Source of the DNA: SCGC-AAA076-P13 sp964276235
GTDB lineage: Bacteria > Pseudomonadota > Gammaproteobacteria > Magnimaribacterales > D2472
Assembly (NCBI GenBank): GCA_964276235.1
Contig: CAXYEK010000001.1
Coordinates: forward strand, 744,001 to 808,000
Direction: 5' to 3'
DNA: 64,000 bases
Both the position numbers and the translations under genes were made by a program. Under the pieces are notes generated by a model. The model was given only the letters and a program-made list of their open reading frames with translations, had not been told where the DNA came from and did no database searches. Shown here piece after piece: positions 1 through 9,092 of this stretch. Within the stretch, counting starts at the first letter, position 1, and each line of letters begins with the position of its first letter.

Positions 1-615
1 ATACCTTGGCGTAAGAATGAGTGAAGTAGATAACGACTTAGCAGATGCTCTTGGAATGAAAAAACCTTATGGTGCATTGATAAATGATGTAGAAGAAGGA
101 GAATCAGCAGATGGTGCCGGTTTACTTCCTGGAGATGTCATCATTGAGTTTAATAATAAAGAAATAAAATTTAGTTCTGATTTGCCGCATGTCGTTGGTC
201 AGCTGCAGCCTGATACAAGAGCCTATGCAAAAGTTATTAGAGATGGTGATGAAATAGAACTAGAGTTTCTTCTTGGAGAACTCCCAGTCAATAATGAATC
301 TTTTGTCCCAGCTAAACTTCAAAATTCCTCAGATCCTTTAGGACTTAAAGTGGCTGATATAGATAGAGATAATCCATCAATGATTAACTTCCTGACGGGG
401 TAATAGTCTCTAGAATCAATCCAGGATCTCCAGCATCTGGAAAAGTGGCTCGTGGAGATTTAATAACTAAAATTCAATATAAGGGTAAAAAATTTGAAGT
501 TATCGATATAGAATCTTTCGATGATGCCTTAGATAATTTTTCTTCAGGTAATAAAGTTGCATTTCATATCATTAGAAATGGTTCGAGACTAATTACGTCA
601 ATAACAATTAATTAG
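1..615 (+). CDS. mucD: MucD/DegP-family periplasmic serine protease, C-terminal part (5' truncated, frameshifted)
   Basis: Only the end of the protein is here; the trypsin-like domain lies upstream of the window. The first PDZ domain reads from base 2 (YLGVRMSEVDNDLADALG) through a carboxylate-binding-type GALINDV segment. Near 398-403 the frame breaks in a GGGG run. The next frame continues directly into a second PDZ domain (GVIVSRINPGSPASGKVARG) and stops at 613-615. HtrA/DegP proteins degrade misfolded periplasmic proteins and use PDZ domains for substrate recognition. Position just before lepA-lepB-rnc-era-recO matches the mucD locus of Pseudomonas-type gammaproteobacteria, which is why I prefer mucD to degP or degQ. 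The break is most likely a sequencing indel. Confidence 0.85.
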
Positions 616-676
616 TATTTAAAAGACTTTAATTGCACCAATATTGGCTCCATTGCCTGTAAAATAGCCGTATCTT

Positions 677-2464
677 ATGAAAAATATTAGAAACTTTTCT
701 GTCATAGCTCACATCGATCATGGTAAATCTACTTTATCAGATAGATTGATTGAATACTGTGGTGGACTTACTGCTAGAGAGATGTCTGAACAGATACTCG
801 ATTCTATGGATATAGAAAGAGAGAGGGGAATCACAATAAAGGCTCAAGCTGTAACTTTAGAATATGAAAAAGATGATACTAAATATTTATTAAATTTTAT
901 TGATACTCCAGGCCATGTCGACTTTTCATATGAAGTATCAAGATCTCTATCAGCATGCGAAGGAGCTTTATTAGTAGTTGATGGATCTCAGGGTGTAGAA
1001 GCTCAGACTTGGCAAACTGTTATACAGCTGTAGACCAAGGTCTTGAAGTTGTACCAGTAATTAATAAAATTGATTTACCCCAATCAGAGCCTGAAAGAGT
1101 TAAAAAAGAAATTGAAGACATGATAGGAATTAATGCAGATTCTGCTCCCTTGGTTAGTGCTAAGACAGGAGCTCGGCATTGAAGACCTTTTGGATATGTT
1201 GGTATCTGATATTCCTCCCCCAGAAGGAGATGCAGCAGCCCCTCTGCAGGCTTTAATAGTGGATTCTTGGTTTGATTCATACCTAGGTGTTGTTTCTTTA
1301 ATTAGAATAAAAAATGGATCAATAAAAACAGGACAAAAGTTTAAGATTCATTCAACAGGTCAGAGCCACAATGCTGATGAGATTGGAATTTTTTCTCCCA
1401 AGAAGCTTAAAAAAGATATTCTTTCTGCAGGAGAAGTGGGTTATTTAGTTGCAGGTATTAAAAATATTAAAGGCGCTCCGGTTGGGGATACTATTGTTCA
1501 ATCTAACGATGAAGTTACTGAATCTCTTCCTGGCTTTAAAAAAGTTAATCCAAAAGTTTTTGCATCTATGTTCACTGTTAGTTCTGATGACTACGAAAGG
1601 TTCAGAGATGCTTTATCAAAATTAATTCTTAATGATTCGTCGCTTGTATATGAACCAGAGGTATCTGATGCATTAGGTTTTGGTTTTAGATGTGGGTTTC
1701 TTGGAACCCTTCATATGGAAGTTATTAGAGAGCGATTGGAAAGAGAATATGATTTAGATTTAATTTCCACAGCACCCTCAGTGGAATATGAAGTGCTAAG
1801 AACTGATGGAGTTGTTTTAAAATGTGACAACCCATCACAGCTACCCGCACCAAATGACATAGAGGAGATTAGGGAACCTATTGTTAATACAACCATTCTT
1901 ACCCCTAATGAATATGTAGGAAGTGTGATCACTCTTTGTAGTGGAAAGAGAGGAACTCAAAAAGATATGACATACTTTGGTAATCAAGTTTCAATTGTTT
2001 TTGAAATGCCATTATCTGCTGTGATAGTAGATTTTTTTGATCAAATTAAATCTTCTACAAAAGGTTTTGCTTCAATAGAGTATTCATTAATTGGCTTCGT
2101 TAAATCAGATTTAACAAAAATAGATATCCTTATTAATAATCAAAAGATTGATGCTTTATCAATGATTGTTCACAAGTCCTTTTCTAATCAAAAAGCCAGA
2201 GAAATTGCAGCTAATTTACAAAAACTTATTCCAAGACAAATGTTTGATGTACCTATCCAAGTGGCATTGGGTTCAAAGATTATATCCAGAGAAACAGTTA
2301 AGGCTTTAAGAAAAAATGTTACTGCAAAATGTTATGGTGGTGATATCTCAAGAAAGAAAAAATTGCTTGAAAAACAAAAAGATGGAAAAAAGAAAATGAA
2401 ACAATTTGGAAAAGTCTCAATACCACAAGATGCATTTTTAAATTACTTTAAATCAGGAGAGTAG
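677..2464 (+). CDS. lepA: Elongation factor 4 (LepA) GTPase, with two frame breaks
   Basis: LepA is a ribosome-associated translational GTPase that acts in back-translocation and initiation. The start ATG at 677 opens NFSVIAHIDHGKSTLSDRL with the P-loop; DTPGHVDFSYEVSRSLSACE is the G3 region, and NKIDLPQ (G4) and SAKTG (G5) follow in a second frame. The first break is at about 1018-1022, where roughly three codons of the usual segment after QTV also seem missing. The second is at about 1170, where one extra base precedes LGIEDLLDMLV. Downstream, domains II-V and the LepA-specific C-terminal domain are complete, ending KKKMKQFGKVSIPQDAFLNY. Total length is close to the family's roughly 600 residues. 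lepB follows after two bases, so they are probably co-transcribed. The breaks look like sequence errors, because the rest is well conserved. Confidence 0.95.
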
Positions 2465-2466
2465 TC

Positions 2467-3414
2467 TTGTTTCTTGATCCTTTTTTTATTCTCTCCGTAA
2501 TTGGAATGTCCTTTTGTCTATTTGTTTGGATAAAAAGTACTATCAATGATGATCGTGAGCCTAATTTTATAGTCGAAAATATTTCTACAATATCAACTTT
2601 GTTTGGCTTGCTAATGCTTTACAGTATTTTTATAAATGCTGGTGATTTAGGTGTAATACTTTTAATAGGTTCTGTAATTGCATTAATAGTTTTAATAATT
2701 GGAATAATTCTTAAAAATTCTGAAATTATTTCCTCATCAAGAGGTTATTTCATTCCTATCTTTATTATTTTTGTTCTTAGAACATTTATGTATGAGCCTT
2801 ATCAAATTCCTTCAGGTTCAATGATGCCTGGCCTAAAAGTTGGCGATTTTTTAGTAGTTAATAAAAATTCTTATGGTATTAAGGTGAATAGGATTGGCAC
2901 TCCTAATATTTTGGCTAGCGATCCAGTTTATGGTGATGTGGTAGTTTTTATACCTCCTCATAATCCAGTTCCATACGTCAAAAGACTTATCGGAAAGCCT
3001 GGAGATACTATTAGAATTATAAATAAACAAATATTTGTAAATGATGTCGCTATTACAAAAGAATTCCATAAAACTCAAGAAGAAACTATTACAAAAAGAT
3101 ATAGAGACTCTAGAGGCAATATATCTTCTAAATCAAAAGATGTTGTTGTAGATTTTTACTATGAAGAGCATGGAGGTTCGAAATATCTCACAAGAAATAT
3201 TAGAGGAGAAAACATTCAGTATCCCTCTGAGTGGACAGTGCCTGAAAAACATTATTTTGTAATGGGTGATAATAGAGATAATTCAAATGACAGCACTAAG
3301 GATGTAGGCTTTGTTCCAAGAGAAAACTTCTTTGCTAAAGCTGATTATTTATTTATGACATGGGAATGTTGGACTTGCATGCCATACTTTTCTAGAGTTG
3401 GTAAGATAAATTAA
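2467..3414 (+). CDS. lepB: Signal peptidase I
   Basis: Inner-membrane protease that removes signal peptides from Sec and Tat substrates. The first roughly 105 residues hold several hydrophobic segments, then the catalytic serine box YQIPSGSMMPGLKVGDF, the lysine box YVKRLIGKPGDTI, and the C-terminal box MGDNRDNSNDS. All three catalytic signatures are present. At 315 residues it is of usual size for a gammaproteobacterial LepB, with an insertion of charged residues between the lysine and GDN boxes. I take TTG at 2467 as the start, because it lies two bases after the lepA stop and no ATG precedes the first membrane segment. The stop overlaps the rnc start (TAATG), so translation is probably coupled. 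Confidence 0.95.
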   Translation: MFLDPFFILSVIGMSFCLFVWIKSTINDDREPNFIVENISTISTLFGLLMLYSIFINAGDLGVILLIGSVIALIVLIIGIILKNSEIISSSRGYFIPIFIIFVLRTFMYEPYQIPSGSMMPGLKVGDFLVVNKNSYGIKVNRIGTPNILASDPVYGDVVVFIPPHNPVPYVKRLIGKPGDTIRIINKQIFVNDVAITKEFHKTQEETITKRYRDSRGNISSKSKDVVVDFYYEEHGGSKYLTRNIRGENIQYPSEWTVPEKHYFVMGDNRDNSNDSTKDVGFVPRENFFAKADYLFMTWECWTCMPYFSRVGKIN

Positions 3415-4077
3415 TGTCATATAAAGATCTAGAAAAAAATCTCAATTATAAGTTCAAGAATATCAAACATCTTGAACTAGCTCTAACCCATAAGAGCTTC
3501 AGCAATGCTAATAATAATGAAAGGTTAGAATTTCTTGGTGATTCAATTCTTAACTCTATAATTTCTCAGCATTTATTTCAAAGGTTTGTAGATGTTAAAG
3601 AGGGCTTATTAACAAGAATGAGAGCCTATCTAGTAAAGGCCGAAACATTGACCATAAAGGCTGAAGAGCTTTCTTTAGGAGACTATATCCAACTTTCTAA
3701 AGGAACAGCTAACCTCTCCAAAGATAGAAAAAACTCTATACTTGAAGATTCATTTGAAGCCATAATCGGTGCTATCTATTTGGATAGTAATTGGGATCAA
3801 GTAAACACTATTGTCTTGGATACTTTCGATAAAGAACTTAAAAGCTCTATCAGCGGATATGAATTTTAAGGATTCTAAAACTGAACTTCAGGAAATTTTG
3901 CAGTCCATGAGACTTGATTTGCCAAAATATGTGCTTGAAAGTATTGGCAGCGAAGGCTTTAATTGTAGTGTTGATTTTAAGGATCAGACGTTTCAATCTG
4001 TTGGCATATCCAAGCAACGAGCAGAAACCAGAGCGGCATTGAAAGTTCTTGAATATATAAAGAGCAACAATGAGTAA
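3414..4077 (+). CDS. rnc: Ribonuclease III (frame break near 3845)
   Basis: Double-strand RNA endonuclease for rRNA processing and mRNA turnover. The nuclease domain has the signature NERLEFLGDSILNSI and the second acidic cluster LEDSFEAIIGAIYLD. The frame breaks near 3840-3850, just after FDKEL, and continues in the next frame into the dsRNA-binding domain (KTELQEILQSMRLDLPKYV, then SKQRAETRAALKVLEYI). The joined protein is about 220 residues, normal for bacterial RNase III. The start overlaps the lepB stop, and the stop lies inside the first codons of era. The break sits exactly at the linker between domains, so a split protein is imaginable, but the dsRBD part has no clear ribosome site and I favour a sequencing indel. 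Confidence 0.93.
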
Positions 4078-4975
4078 AAATTATTGTGGTTATATTTCAA
4101 TTATTGGAAAACCCAATGTTGGTAAATCTACAATTCTCAATCATATTCTTGGCAAGAAAATTTCTATAACTTCTAGGAAATCTCAAACAACAAGAAATAA
4201 TATTCTTGGAATAAAAACAGTAAAAAATAAACAAATGATATTTGCTGATACTCCAGGGATGCATATAAAGTCACCCAAGGTGATGAACAAAGTATTAAAT
4301 CGTTCTGCACAAAGTCTTATAGATGACTCTGATATTATTCTTTTTGTTGTTCAAAGGTTAACACTCGATGAACAAGACATGTCTGTTCTTCAGAAACTTA
4401 AGGAAGCAGGTTCGCAAGTAATATGTGTTGTGAATAAAGTAGATCAGGTAAGTGATAAAAATAAACTATTGCCAATGATGGCAAGACTTGCTGAAGAATA
4501 TAGCTTTCTGGACATAATCCCAATCTCAGCTCTAAATAATGATGGAATCGATGAGCTTGAAGCTTTAATTCAGAAATATTTACCTGAAAATGAACATGCT
4601 TATGGTGAAGAGGGTATACAAAGTGCTCATAAAGACTTATTTATGATTTCTGAGCTTATAAGAGAAAAGATAATTCGCATGCTTGGAGATGAATTGCCTC
4701 ATGATACTTTTGTTCAGGTCGAATTATTAGATGATGAAGAAAAAATTATAAAGATTCATGCTGTTATATATGTTGTAAGAGATAGTCAAAAACAAATTGT
4801 TATTGGGCGGGGCGGTGCTACTCTTAAAAAAATAGGACAGCAAGCCAGAATTGAACTAGAGGAATATTTTGATAAAAAAGTTTTCTTAAAAACTTGGGTT
4901 AAAGTCAAAAAAAATTGGAATACAGACTCTGATTACATCCAAAGCCTTGGTGTTGGCGGCAGTTATGAAACCTAA
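4070..4975 (+). CDS. era: GTPase Era
   Basis: Ribosome-maturation GTPase that binds the 3' end of 16S rRNA. GTPase motifs are in order: GKPNVGKST (G1), T in the switch region, DTPGM (G3) and NKVD (G4), followed by SALNNDG (G5). A C-terminal KH domain carries the signature VIGRGGATLKKIGQQAR at about residues 243-259. Length 301 residues is typical. It overlaps rnc by eight bases and recO by eleven, the usual tightly packed rnc-era-recO order. No frame break was seen here. Confidence 0.97.
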   Translation: MSKNYCGYISIIGKPNVGKSTILNHILGKKISITSRKSQTTRNNILGIKTVKNKQMIFADTPGMHIKSPKVMNKVLNRSAQSLIDDSDIILFVVQRLTLDEQDMSVLQKLKEAGSQVICVVNKVDQVSDKNKLLPMMARLAEEYSFLDIIPISALNNDGIDELEALIQKYLPENEHAYGEEGIQSAHKDLFMISELIREKIIRMLGDELPHDTFVQVELLDDEEKIIKIHAVIYVVRDSQKQIVIGRGGATLKKIGQQARIELEEYFDKKVFLKTWVKVKKNWNTDSDYIQSLGVGGSYET

Positions 4976-5660
4976 TGAATGGGATGATTGCTTTCTTCTT
5001 CATCAAAGATCTTATGGAGAGACAAGCGTTATCGCTGAAGTTTTTACTTTAAAAAATGGAAAAATGTCTATTATTGCAAGAGGTGCAAAAAAACCTAAGT
5101 CTAAGTTTTTTGGGTATTTAGCACCATTTACTAAGTTAAAAATTACCTATTCAGGAAGGTCAGAGCTTAAAACACTAACTAATATAGATAGAGATTTCTC
5201 AACTAGCAGTAATAGCTTTTCAAAAACAAGTTATAGCCTCCTTTATATTAATGAGCTATTGATTAGATTGTTACCTAAGGATGCTGAGCAAGAGGATTTA
5301 TTTCTTTTATACGAAGCTTTTTTAAAAAAAGTTACAAGCGGCTCTGATCTTGAGCTTACATTAAGACACTTTGAATTAGATTTATTAGATATGCTTGGAT
5401 ATGGTCTTGATTTTGAAAATGATATTGATAAACATGAAGAAATAGAACCTACTAAGAAATATTCTTTTATACCAGAAAGGGGTTTTAGAGAATCAAATAA
5501 TTCAGATTTTTCTGGAGAGGATATTATTAATATAAGAACAAGAGAGCTATCAAAAGTTTCAAAAAAATATTTGAAGCATTTAACACAAACAGCTATTCAT
5601 TTTTGCTTAGATGGAAGAGATCTAGCAAGCAGAGATATCTTTAAGAGAATTCAATCGTGA
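4965..5660 (+). CDS. recO: DNA repair protein RecO
   Basis: Recombination mediator of the RecFOR pathway that anneals single strands and helps load RecA. The start at 4965 gives MKPNEWDDCFLLHQRSYGET, matching the OB-fold N-terminus (LHxRxYxETS), followed by the IIARGAKKPKSKFFGYLAPF segment. The C-terminal helical domain has the DLELTLRHFELDLLDMLGYG motif typical of RecO. Length is 231 residues. It overlaps the era end by eleven bases and ends against the GTG of acpS. In many relatives pdxJ lies between recO and acpS; here it is absent. Confidence 0.92.
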   Translation: MKPNEWDDCFLLHQRSYGETSVIAEVFTLKNGKMSIIARGAKKPKSKFFGYLAPFTKLKITYSGRSELKTLTNIDRDFSTSSNSFSKTSYSLLYINELLIRLLPKDAEQEDLFLLYEAFLKKVTSGSDLELTLRHFELDLLDMLGYGLDFENDIDKHEEIEPTKKYSFIPERGFRESNNSDFSGEDIINIRTRELSKVSKKYLKHLTQTAIHFCLDGRDLASRDIFKRIQS

Positions 5661-6034
5661 TTTTTGGCATTGGAACTGATATTGTAAAAATTTCCAGAAT
5701 AGAAAAAATGAAATCACAAGATAATTTCGCTAGCAAGATTTTATCTGAAGCAGAACTCAATATATTTAATGATTTAAACGAATCAAAAAAAAATACCTTT
5801 CTTGCCAAGCAATTTGCTGCAAAAGAAGCAATTTCCAAGGCATTTGGAACAGGTTTATCTAATCCTATTTTAGCCAAAGACATTGAGGTATTAAGGGATG
5901 ATAAAGGTAAGCCAGTTTTCAATGCTTTGAATGGGGTTAATAAAGCTATTCTTGATTTGGGAATTACAAAAAGCCATGTTAGTCTTTCCGATGAAAAACA
6001 CTATGCATTAGCTTTTGCTATATTAGAAATATGA
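5657..6034 (+). CDS. acpS: Holo-[acyl-carrier-protein] synthase
   Basis: Transfers 4'-phosphopantetheine from CoA to acyl carrier protein in fatty-acid synthesis. The sequence opens with the magnesium-binding motif IFGIGTDIVKISRIE. The second family motif is FAAKEAISKAFGTG, and the end, VSLSDEKHYALAFAILE, matches the family. Length is 125 residues. I use GTG at 5657, which overlaps the recO stop by four bases; there is no ATG before the conserved GTD motif. The stop overlaps the adk start (ATGA). Confidence 0.95.
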   Translation: MIFGIGTDIVKISRIEKMKSQDNFASKILSEAELNIFNDLNESKKNTFLAKQFAAKEAISKAFGTGLSNPILAKDIEVLRDDKGKPVFNALNGVNKAILDLGITKSHVSLSDEKHYALAFAILEI

Positions 6035-6675
6035 AAAATATTATTTTATTAGGTCCTCCAGGGGCTGGAAAAGGAACTCAGGCAGATTTAATCTGTGATT
6101 TATGCAGCATCCCAAAGATTAGTACTGGCGATATGCTTCGTGAAGCAGTTGCTTCAGGAAGTGACTTCGGTAAAAAAGTATCACATATTTTAGATACCGG
6201 TGGATTGGTATCAGATGAAATCATTGGTTCTTTAATTCAAGACAGGCTTACGAAACCAGATTGTGTTAACGGATCCCTTTTTGATGGTGTTCCTAGAACT
6301 TTAGGTCAAGCAACCGAATTAGCATCTATGGGCATTGAATTTACGCATGTTATTGAAATAAATGTTGATGATCAAATGATTGTAAATAGAATGTCTGGTA
6401 GAAGAGTCCATCCTGGATCTGGTAAGAATTATCATATTGATTTTAACCCACCCCTTAAAGAAGGTATTGATGATGAAACTGGTGATCCATTAATTCAAAG
6501 AGAAGATGATAAGCCAGAGACCGTTTTGAAAAGATTAACCGTTTATCACGATCAAACAAAACCATTATCTGAATTTTATATTAATGAATCATCAAACAGT
6601 GACTTAAAATATTTTACTGTTGATGGATCTCAATCTGTTGAAAAAGTTTTTCAAGATATATCTAGTCAGATATAA
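6031..6675 (+). CDS. adk: Adenylate kinase
   Basis: Converts AMP plus ATP to two ADP in the cytoplasm. P-loop GPPGAGKGTQ is at residues 7-16, the AMP-binding motif STGDMLR follows, and FDGVPRTLGQA carries the family arginine (proline in FDGFPR replaced by FDGVPR). The LID region has GRRVHPGSGKNYH and contains no zinc-binding cysteines, as in most Gram-negative enzymes. Length of 214 residues is the long-form standard. It starts inside the acpS stop and is followed by tsaB after five bases. Confidence 0.97.
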   Translation: MKNIILLGPPGAGKGTQADLICDLCSIPKISTGDMLREAVASGSDFGKKVSHILDTGGLVSDEIIGSLIQDRLTKPDCVNGSLFDGVPRTLGQATELASMGIEFTHVIEINVDDQMIVNRMSGRRVHPGSGKNYHIDFNPPLKEGIDDETGDPLIQREDDKPETVLKRLTVYHDQTKPLSEFYINESSNSDLKYFTVDGSQSVEKVFQDISSQI

Positions 6676-6680
6676 AAACA

Positions 6681-7112
6681 ATGAATGTTTTAGCAATTCA
6701 AAGCTCTGGTGATGAGACTTCTGTTTGTGTTATCCATAATGAAAATGTAATTAGTTATAGATTAAGCCATGAAAGAAAAGACAGACCAAACTGGAATGAA
6801 ATGCTTAGTAAAATTGGACTAGATTCGTCGTTTAAACTTGATGATATTGATCTGTTTTCATATGCGAATAGTTCTGGCTCTTATACAGCAACAAGAACTG
6901 TTGCTAGTTTTATGAAGGGTATAGCAGTAGTTCTTAAAAAACCTTTAATAGCTGTAAAAACAAAAACAATTGACACTTTAAATGCTGATGCAGTTGCAAA
7001 AATTGCCATGAAGCAGTTTGAAGATTCAGGAAGAGATGTACTAGCGTTTAGTGCTGAAAGCGCCAATCCAATCTATGCAACTGATCCCCAATATAAAAAG
7101 ATAAATGAGTGA
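6681..7112 (+). CDS. tsaB: Shortened TsaB-like tRNA threonylcarbamoyladenosine protein
   Basis: TsaB is the inactive ASKHA-fold partner that scaffolds TsaD in making t6A at position 37 of ANN-decoding tRNAs. The N-terminus (MNVLAIQSSGDETSVCV) and the motif ANSSGSYTATRTVASFMKGIA, with KKPLIAV after it, are TsaB-like (usual GPGSFTGxR becomes NSSGSYTATR). After this the protein passes almost directly to a TsaB-type tail (DAVAKIAMKQFED ... NPIYATDP). It is 143 residues against about 220-235 usually, so about 80 residues of the middle and second subdomain seem deleted rather than the end cut off. No frame break is visible. It overlaps uppP by eight bases. Confidence 0.75.
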   Translation: MNVLAIQSSGDETSVCVIHNENVISYRLSHERKDRPNWNEMLSKIGLDSSFKLDDIDLFSYANSSGSYTATRTVASFMKGIAVVLKKPLIAVKTKTIDTLNADAVAKIAMKQFEDSGRDVLAFSAESANPIYATDPQYKKINE

Positions 7113-7895
7113 TTTAGTATTAAGTTTTGTTTTGGGACTTATTCAAGGGTTAACAGAGTTTTTACCCGTATCTAGTTCAGCCCATCTTTTATTTCCATCT
7201 TTAATTTTTGGATCTAATGATCTTGGACTTGCTTTTGATGTAGCAGCACATGCTGGAACATTATGTGCAGTTATTTACTTTTTTAAATTAGAGCTAGTTA
7301 ATATGACAAAATCTTTTTTTACTAGCAGTTCTCTTTTAAAAGAAGAGCGTAAATTAGCACTCTTATTAATTTTGGCAACATTGCCTATAGTAATATTCGG
7401 TTTTCTTGCATCAGACTTAGTGCAATTAAATAGAGCTAATATCTCGAGCATTGCATGGATGAATCTCATATTTGCAGGACTTTTATTACTTGCTTATAAA
7501 CTAAACCCAAACAACAAAGATCTTATACAACTAACTGTTCTAGGAGCTCTATTTATAGGACTATTTCAGGTTTTTGCTTTATTGCCTGGTGCCTCAAGAT
7601 CTGGAACGGCTATAACAGCAGCACTATTTATTGGTCTGAATTTAAGAGATGCTTCAAAATTTTCTTTCATGCTTGCAATACCAACAATATTAGGAGCATT
7701 AGTTTTTTTAGTTTTAGATTTGATGTCTTCAGAACAAATTATTAATGTTGGATCATTACTTGTTGGTTTTATAACGTCTATGATTTTTGCTTTCTTAACA
7801 ATTAAGTACTTCCTAGCTTTTGTTGAAAGGTTGGGATGTATCCCTTTGTTTTCTATAGAATTGGATTAGGGGTAATATTATTAATGATTATATGA
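7105..7895 (+). CDS. uppP: Undecaprenyl-diphosphatase (UppP/BacA), frame break near 7838
   Basis: Integral membrane phosphatase that recycles undecaprenyl pyrophosphate for peptidoglycan and other glycan synthesis. Both family motifs are present: GLTEFLPVSSSAHLL near the N-terminus and PGASRSGTAITAALFIGL in the middle, with many hydrophobic helices. Around 7835-7842 the frame slips: in one frame the end reads VERLGCIPLFS and stops, while the next frame gives MYPFVFYRIGLGVILLMII, the expected last helix, ending at 7895. Joined length is about 263 residues, the normal size. The true stop overlaps the rsmJ start (ATGA), which supports the joined reading. Confidence 0.93.
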
Positions 7896-8626
7896 GTTGT
7901 TACATATATTCAGAGCTTAATACAAATACAAATTCTCTTGAAGAAATTTCAGATTATCTTAATTTACAAATAGTTAATAAAATTCCAGTAAGCGGTTCTT
8001 TTTTAGAGATTAAAGAAGAGGGCTTATGTTTTATAAATGATGCCAAAGACCCTCTTAAATATCTTCATATCGACTTTTTATCAGGTTCAATGGGTTGGAG
8101 ATTAAAAAGATCTGATCATGAAAACCTATTAAAAAAAACATTGGGAAAAAATAAGGATAAATTAATTATTTTTGACGCAACTGCAGGATTTTTATCTGAT
8201 GCAATGATTTTTCTTGCTCAAGGGCATAAAGTTATAGCCTGTGAGCAAAGTAAAATAGTTTATCTGCTTGTAAAGGATGCTATTGAGAGAGCTGTTGATG
8301 AACTCCCTTATCTAGCTAATTTAGAATTTATTAATGGAGATTCCATAGAAATTTACAATAAAGTAAATAATGTTGATCTAATTTATTTAGATCCTATGTA
8401 CCCTGAGCCAAAAAAAAATCTCCTTAGATCTGGAAGTATTGATTCAATAAAAGATATTTTGCAAATAGAAAATATTGAAAATAAAGGCGACTTACTATTC
8501 CACGATTTTAAGAAACTTAAGTATAAAAAGATTGTGTTAAAAAGGCCTATCAAGGCTGATGAAATTGATTTAAATATTAATTATCAAATTAAAGGAAAGT
8601 CCACTAGGTATGATATCTATATATAA
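7892..8626 (+). CDS. rsmJ: 16S rRNA (guanine-1516-N2) methyltransferase RsmJ
   Basis: SAM-dependent methyltransferase of small-subunit rRNA. The Rossmann-type SAM motif is IFDATAGFLSDAMIFLAQG at about residues 92-110, followed by VIACEQSKIV. The catalytic motif LIYLDPMYPEPKKN is the RsmJ-type DPMYP box. The N-terminal part has LHIDFLSGSMGWRLKRS, which matches the family's IDF..G...R segment. Length 244 residues fits. The start overlaps the end of uppP by four bases. Confidence 0.85.
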   Translation: MSCYIYSELNTNTNSLEEISDYLNLQIVNKIPVSGSFLEIKEEGLCFINDAKDPLKYLHIDFLSGSMGWRLKRSDHENLLKKTLGKNKDKLIIFDATAGFLSDAMIFLAQGHKVIACEQSKIVYLLVKDAIERAVDELPYLANLEFINGDSIEIYNKVNNVDLIYLDPMYPEPKKNLLRSGSIDSIKDILQIENIENKGDLLFHDFKKLKYKKIVLKRPIKADEIDLNINYQIKGKSTRYDIYI

Positions 8627-8652
8627 TAACTAATAATTTTTTGGAGAATTAA

Positions 8653-8820
8653 ATGAACCCATTTGCAATGATGAAAGATGCTAAGAACATGGAAAAAATG
8701 ATGAAACCAGCACTCGATAAATTTATGAAAGAATCAGGCTTTATAAAGCATGATGAGCTTGAGCCATTAAAAAGAAGAATCGCTGAACTAGAAGCGGAGG
8801 TAAATAAGTTAAAGCGTTAA
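8653..8820 (+). CDS. Small coiled-coil protein, UbiK/BMFP-like
   Basis: A 55-residue protein preceded by a good ribosome site (TTGGAGAATTAA before ATG 8653). It has a methionine- and lysine-rich helix, then HDELEPLKRRIAELEAEVNK, a heptad-type coiled coil. UbiK (YqiC) and related accessory factors have the same plan: an amphipathic N-terminal helix and a short C-terminal coiled coil, and they help ubiquinone biosynthesis in the cytosol. The similarity is in plan and in the end segment rather than a strong motif, so the functional call is tentative. It is too short for routine gene callers. Confidence 0.55.
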   Translation: MNPFAMMKDAKNMEKMMKPALDKFMKESGFIKHDELEPLKRRIAELEAEVNKLKR

Positions 8821-8831
8821 CTTATTTAAAT

Positions 8832-9092
8832 ATTATTACCCTTAAAGAATCAGATATATCAAGAATTATTGAGATGGCTTGGGAAGACAGGACTCCTTTT
8901 GATGCTATAGAGTCTACCTATGGCCTCAATCAGAATCAGGTAGAGGATCTTATGCGCGATAATCTAAAAAAAAATAGCTACACATTGTGGAGAAAAAGAG
9001 CTCGAGGCAGAAAAACAAAACATGTAGGCCTTAGAGAGTTTGGCGCATTTGGAAGACATCACTCATATGATCAACACAAATATAAAAAGTAA
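8832..9092 (+). CDS. DUF2805 / TIGR03643 family protein
   Basis: Small conserved protein of unknown role. The core (DISRIIEMAWEDRTPFDAIE, then YGLNQNQVEDLMRDNLKKN and LWRKRARGRKTKH) matches the DUF2805 pattern: a helix-turn-helix-like region followed by a basic WRKRxxGRKTKH tail. The conserved sequence begins at about 8838, upstream of the only in-frame ATG (8874). The next in-frame stop upstream is 8805-8807. So either a rare ATT at 8832 or 8835 is used, or a base is missing near the start; I give 8832 as the family-consistent limit. The basic tail suggests nucleic-acid binding, which is inference. Confidence 0.75.
   Translation: MITLKESDISRIIEMAWEDRTPFDAIESTYGLNQNQVEDLMRDNLKKNSYTLWRKRARGRKTKHVGLREFGAFGRHHSYDQHKYKK

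Noticed and set aside
677..1300. Programmed ribosomal frameshifting in lepA and others
   Set aside because: No slippery heptamer with a downstream hairpin is evident and the breaks occur in many unrelated genes, so sequencing indels are more likely.
3811..4077. Separate dsRNA-binding protein after RNase III
   Set aside because: It has no own ribosome site and the two parts make one normal RNase III when rejoined.
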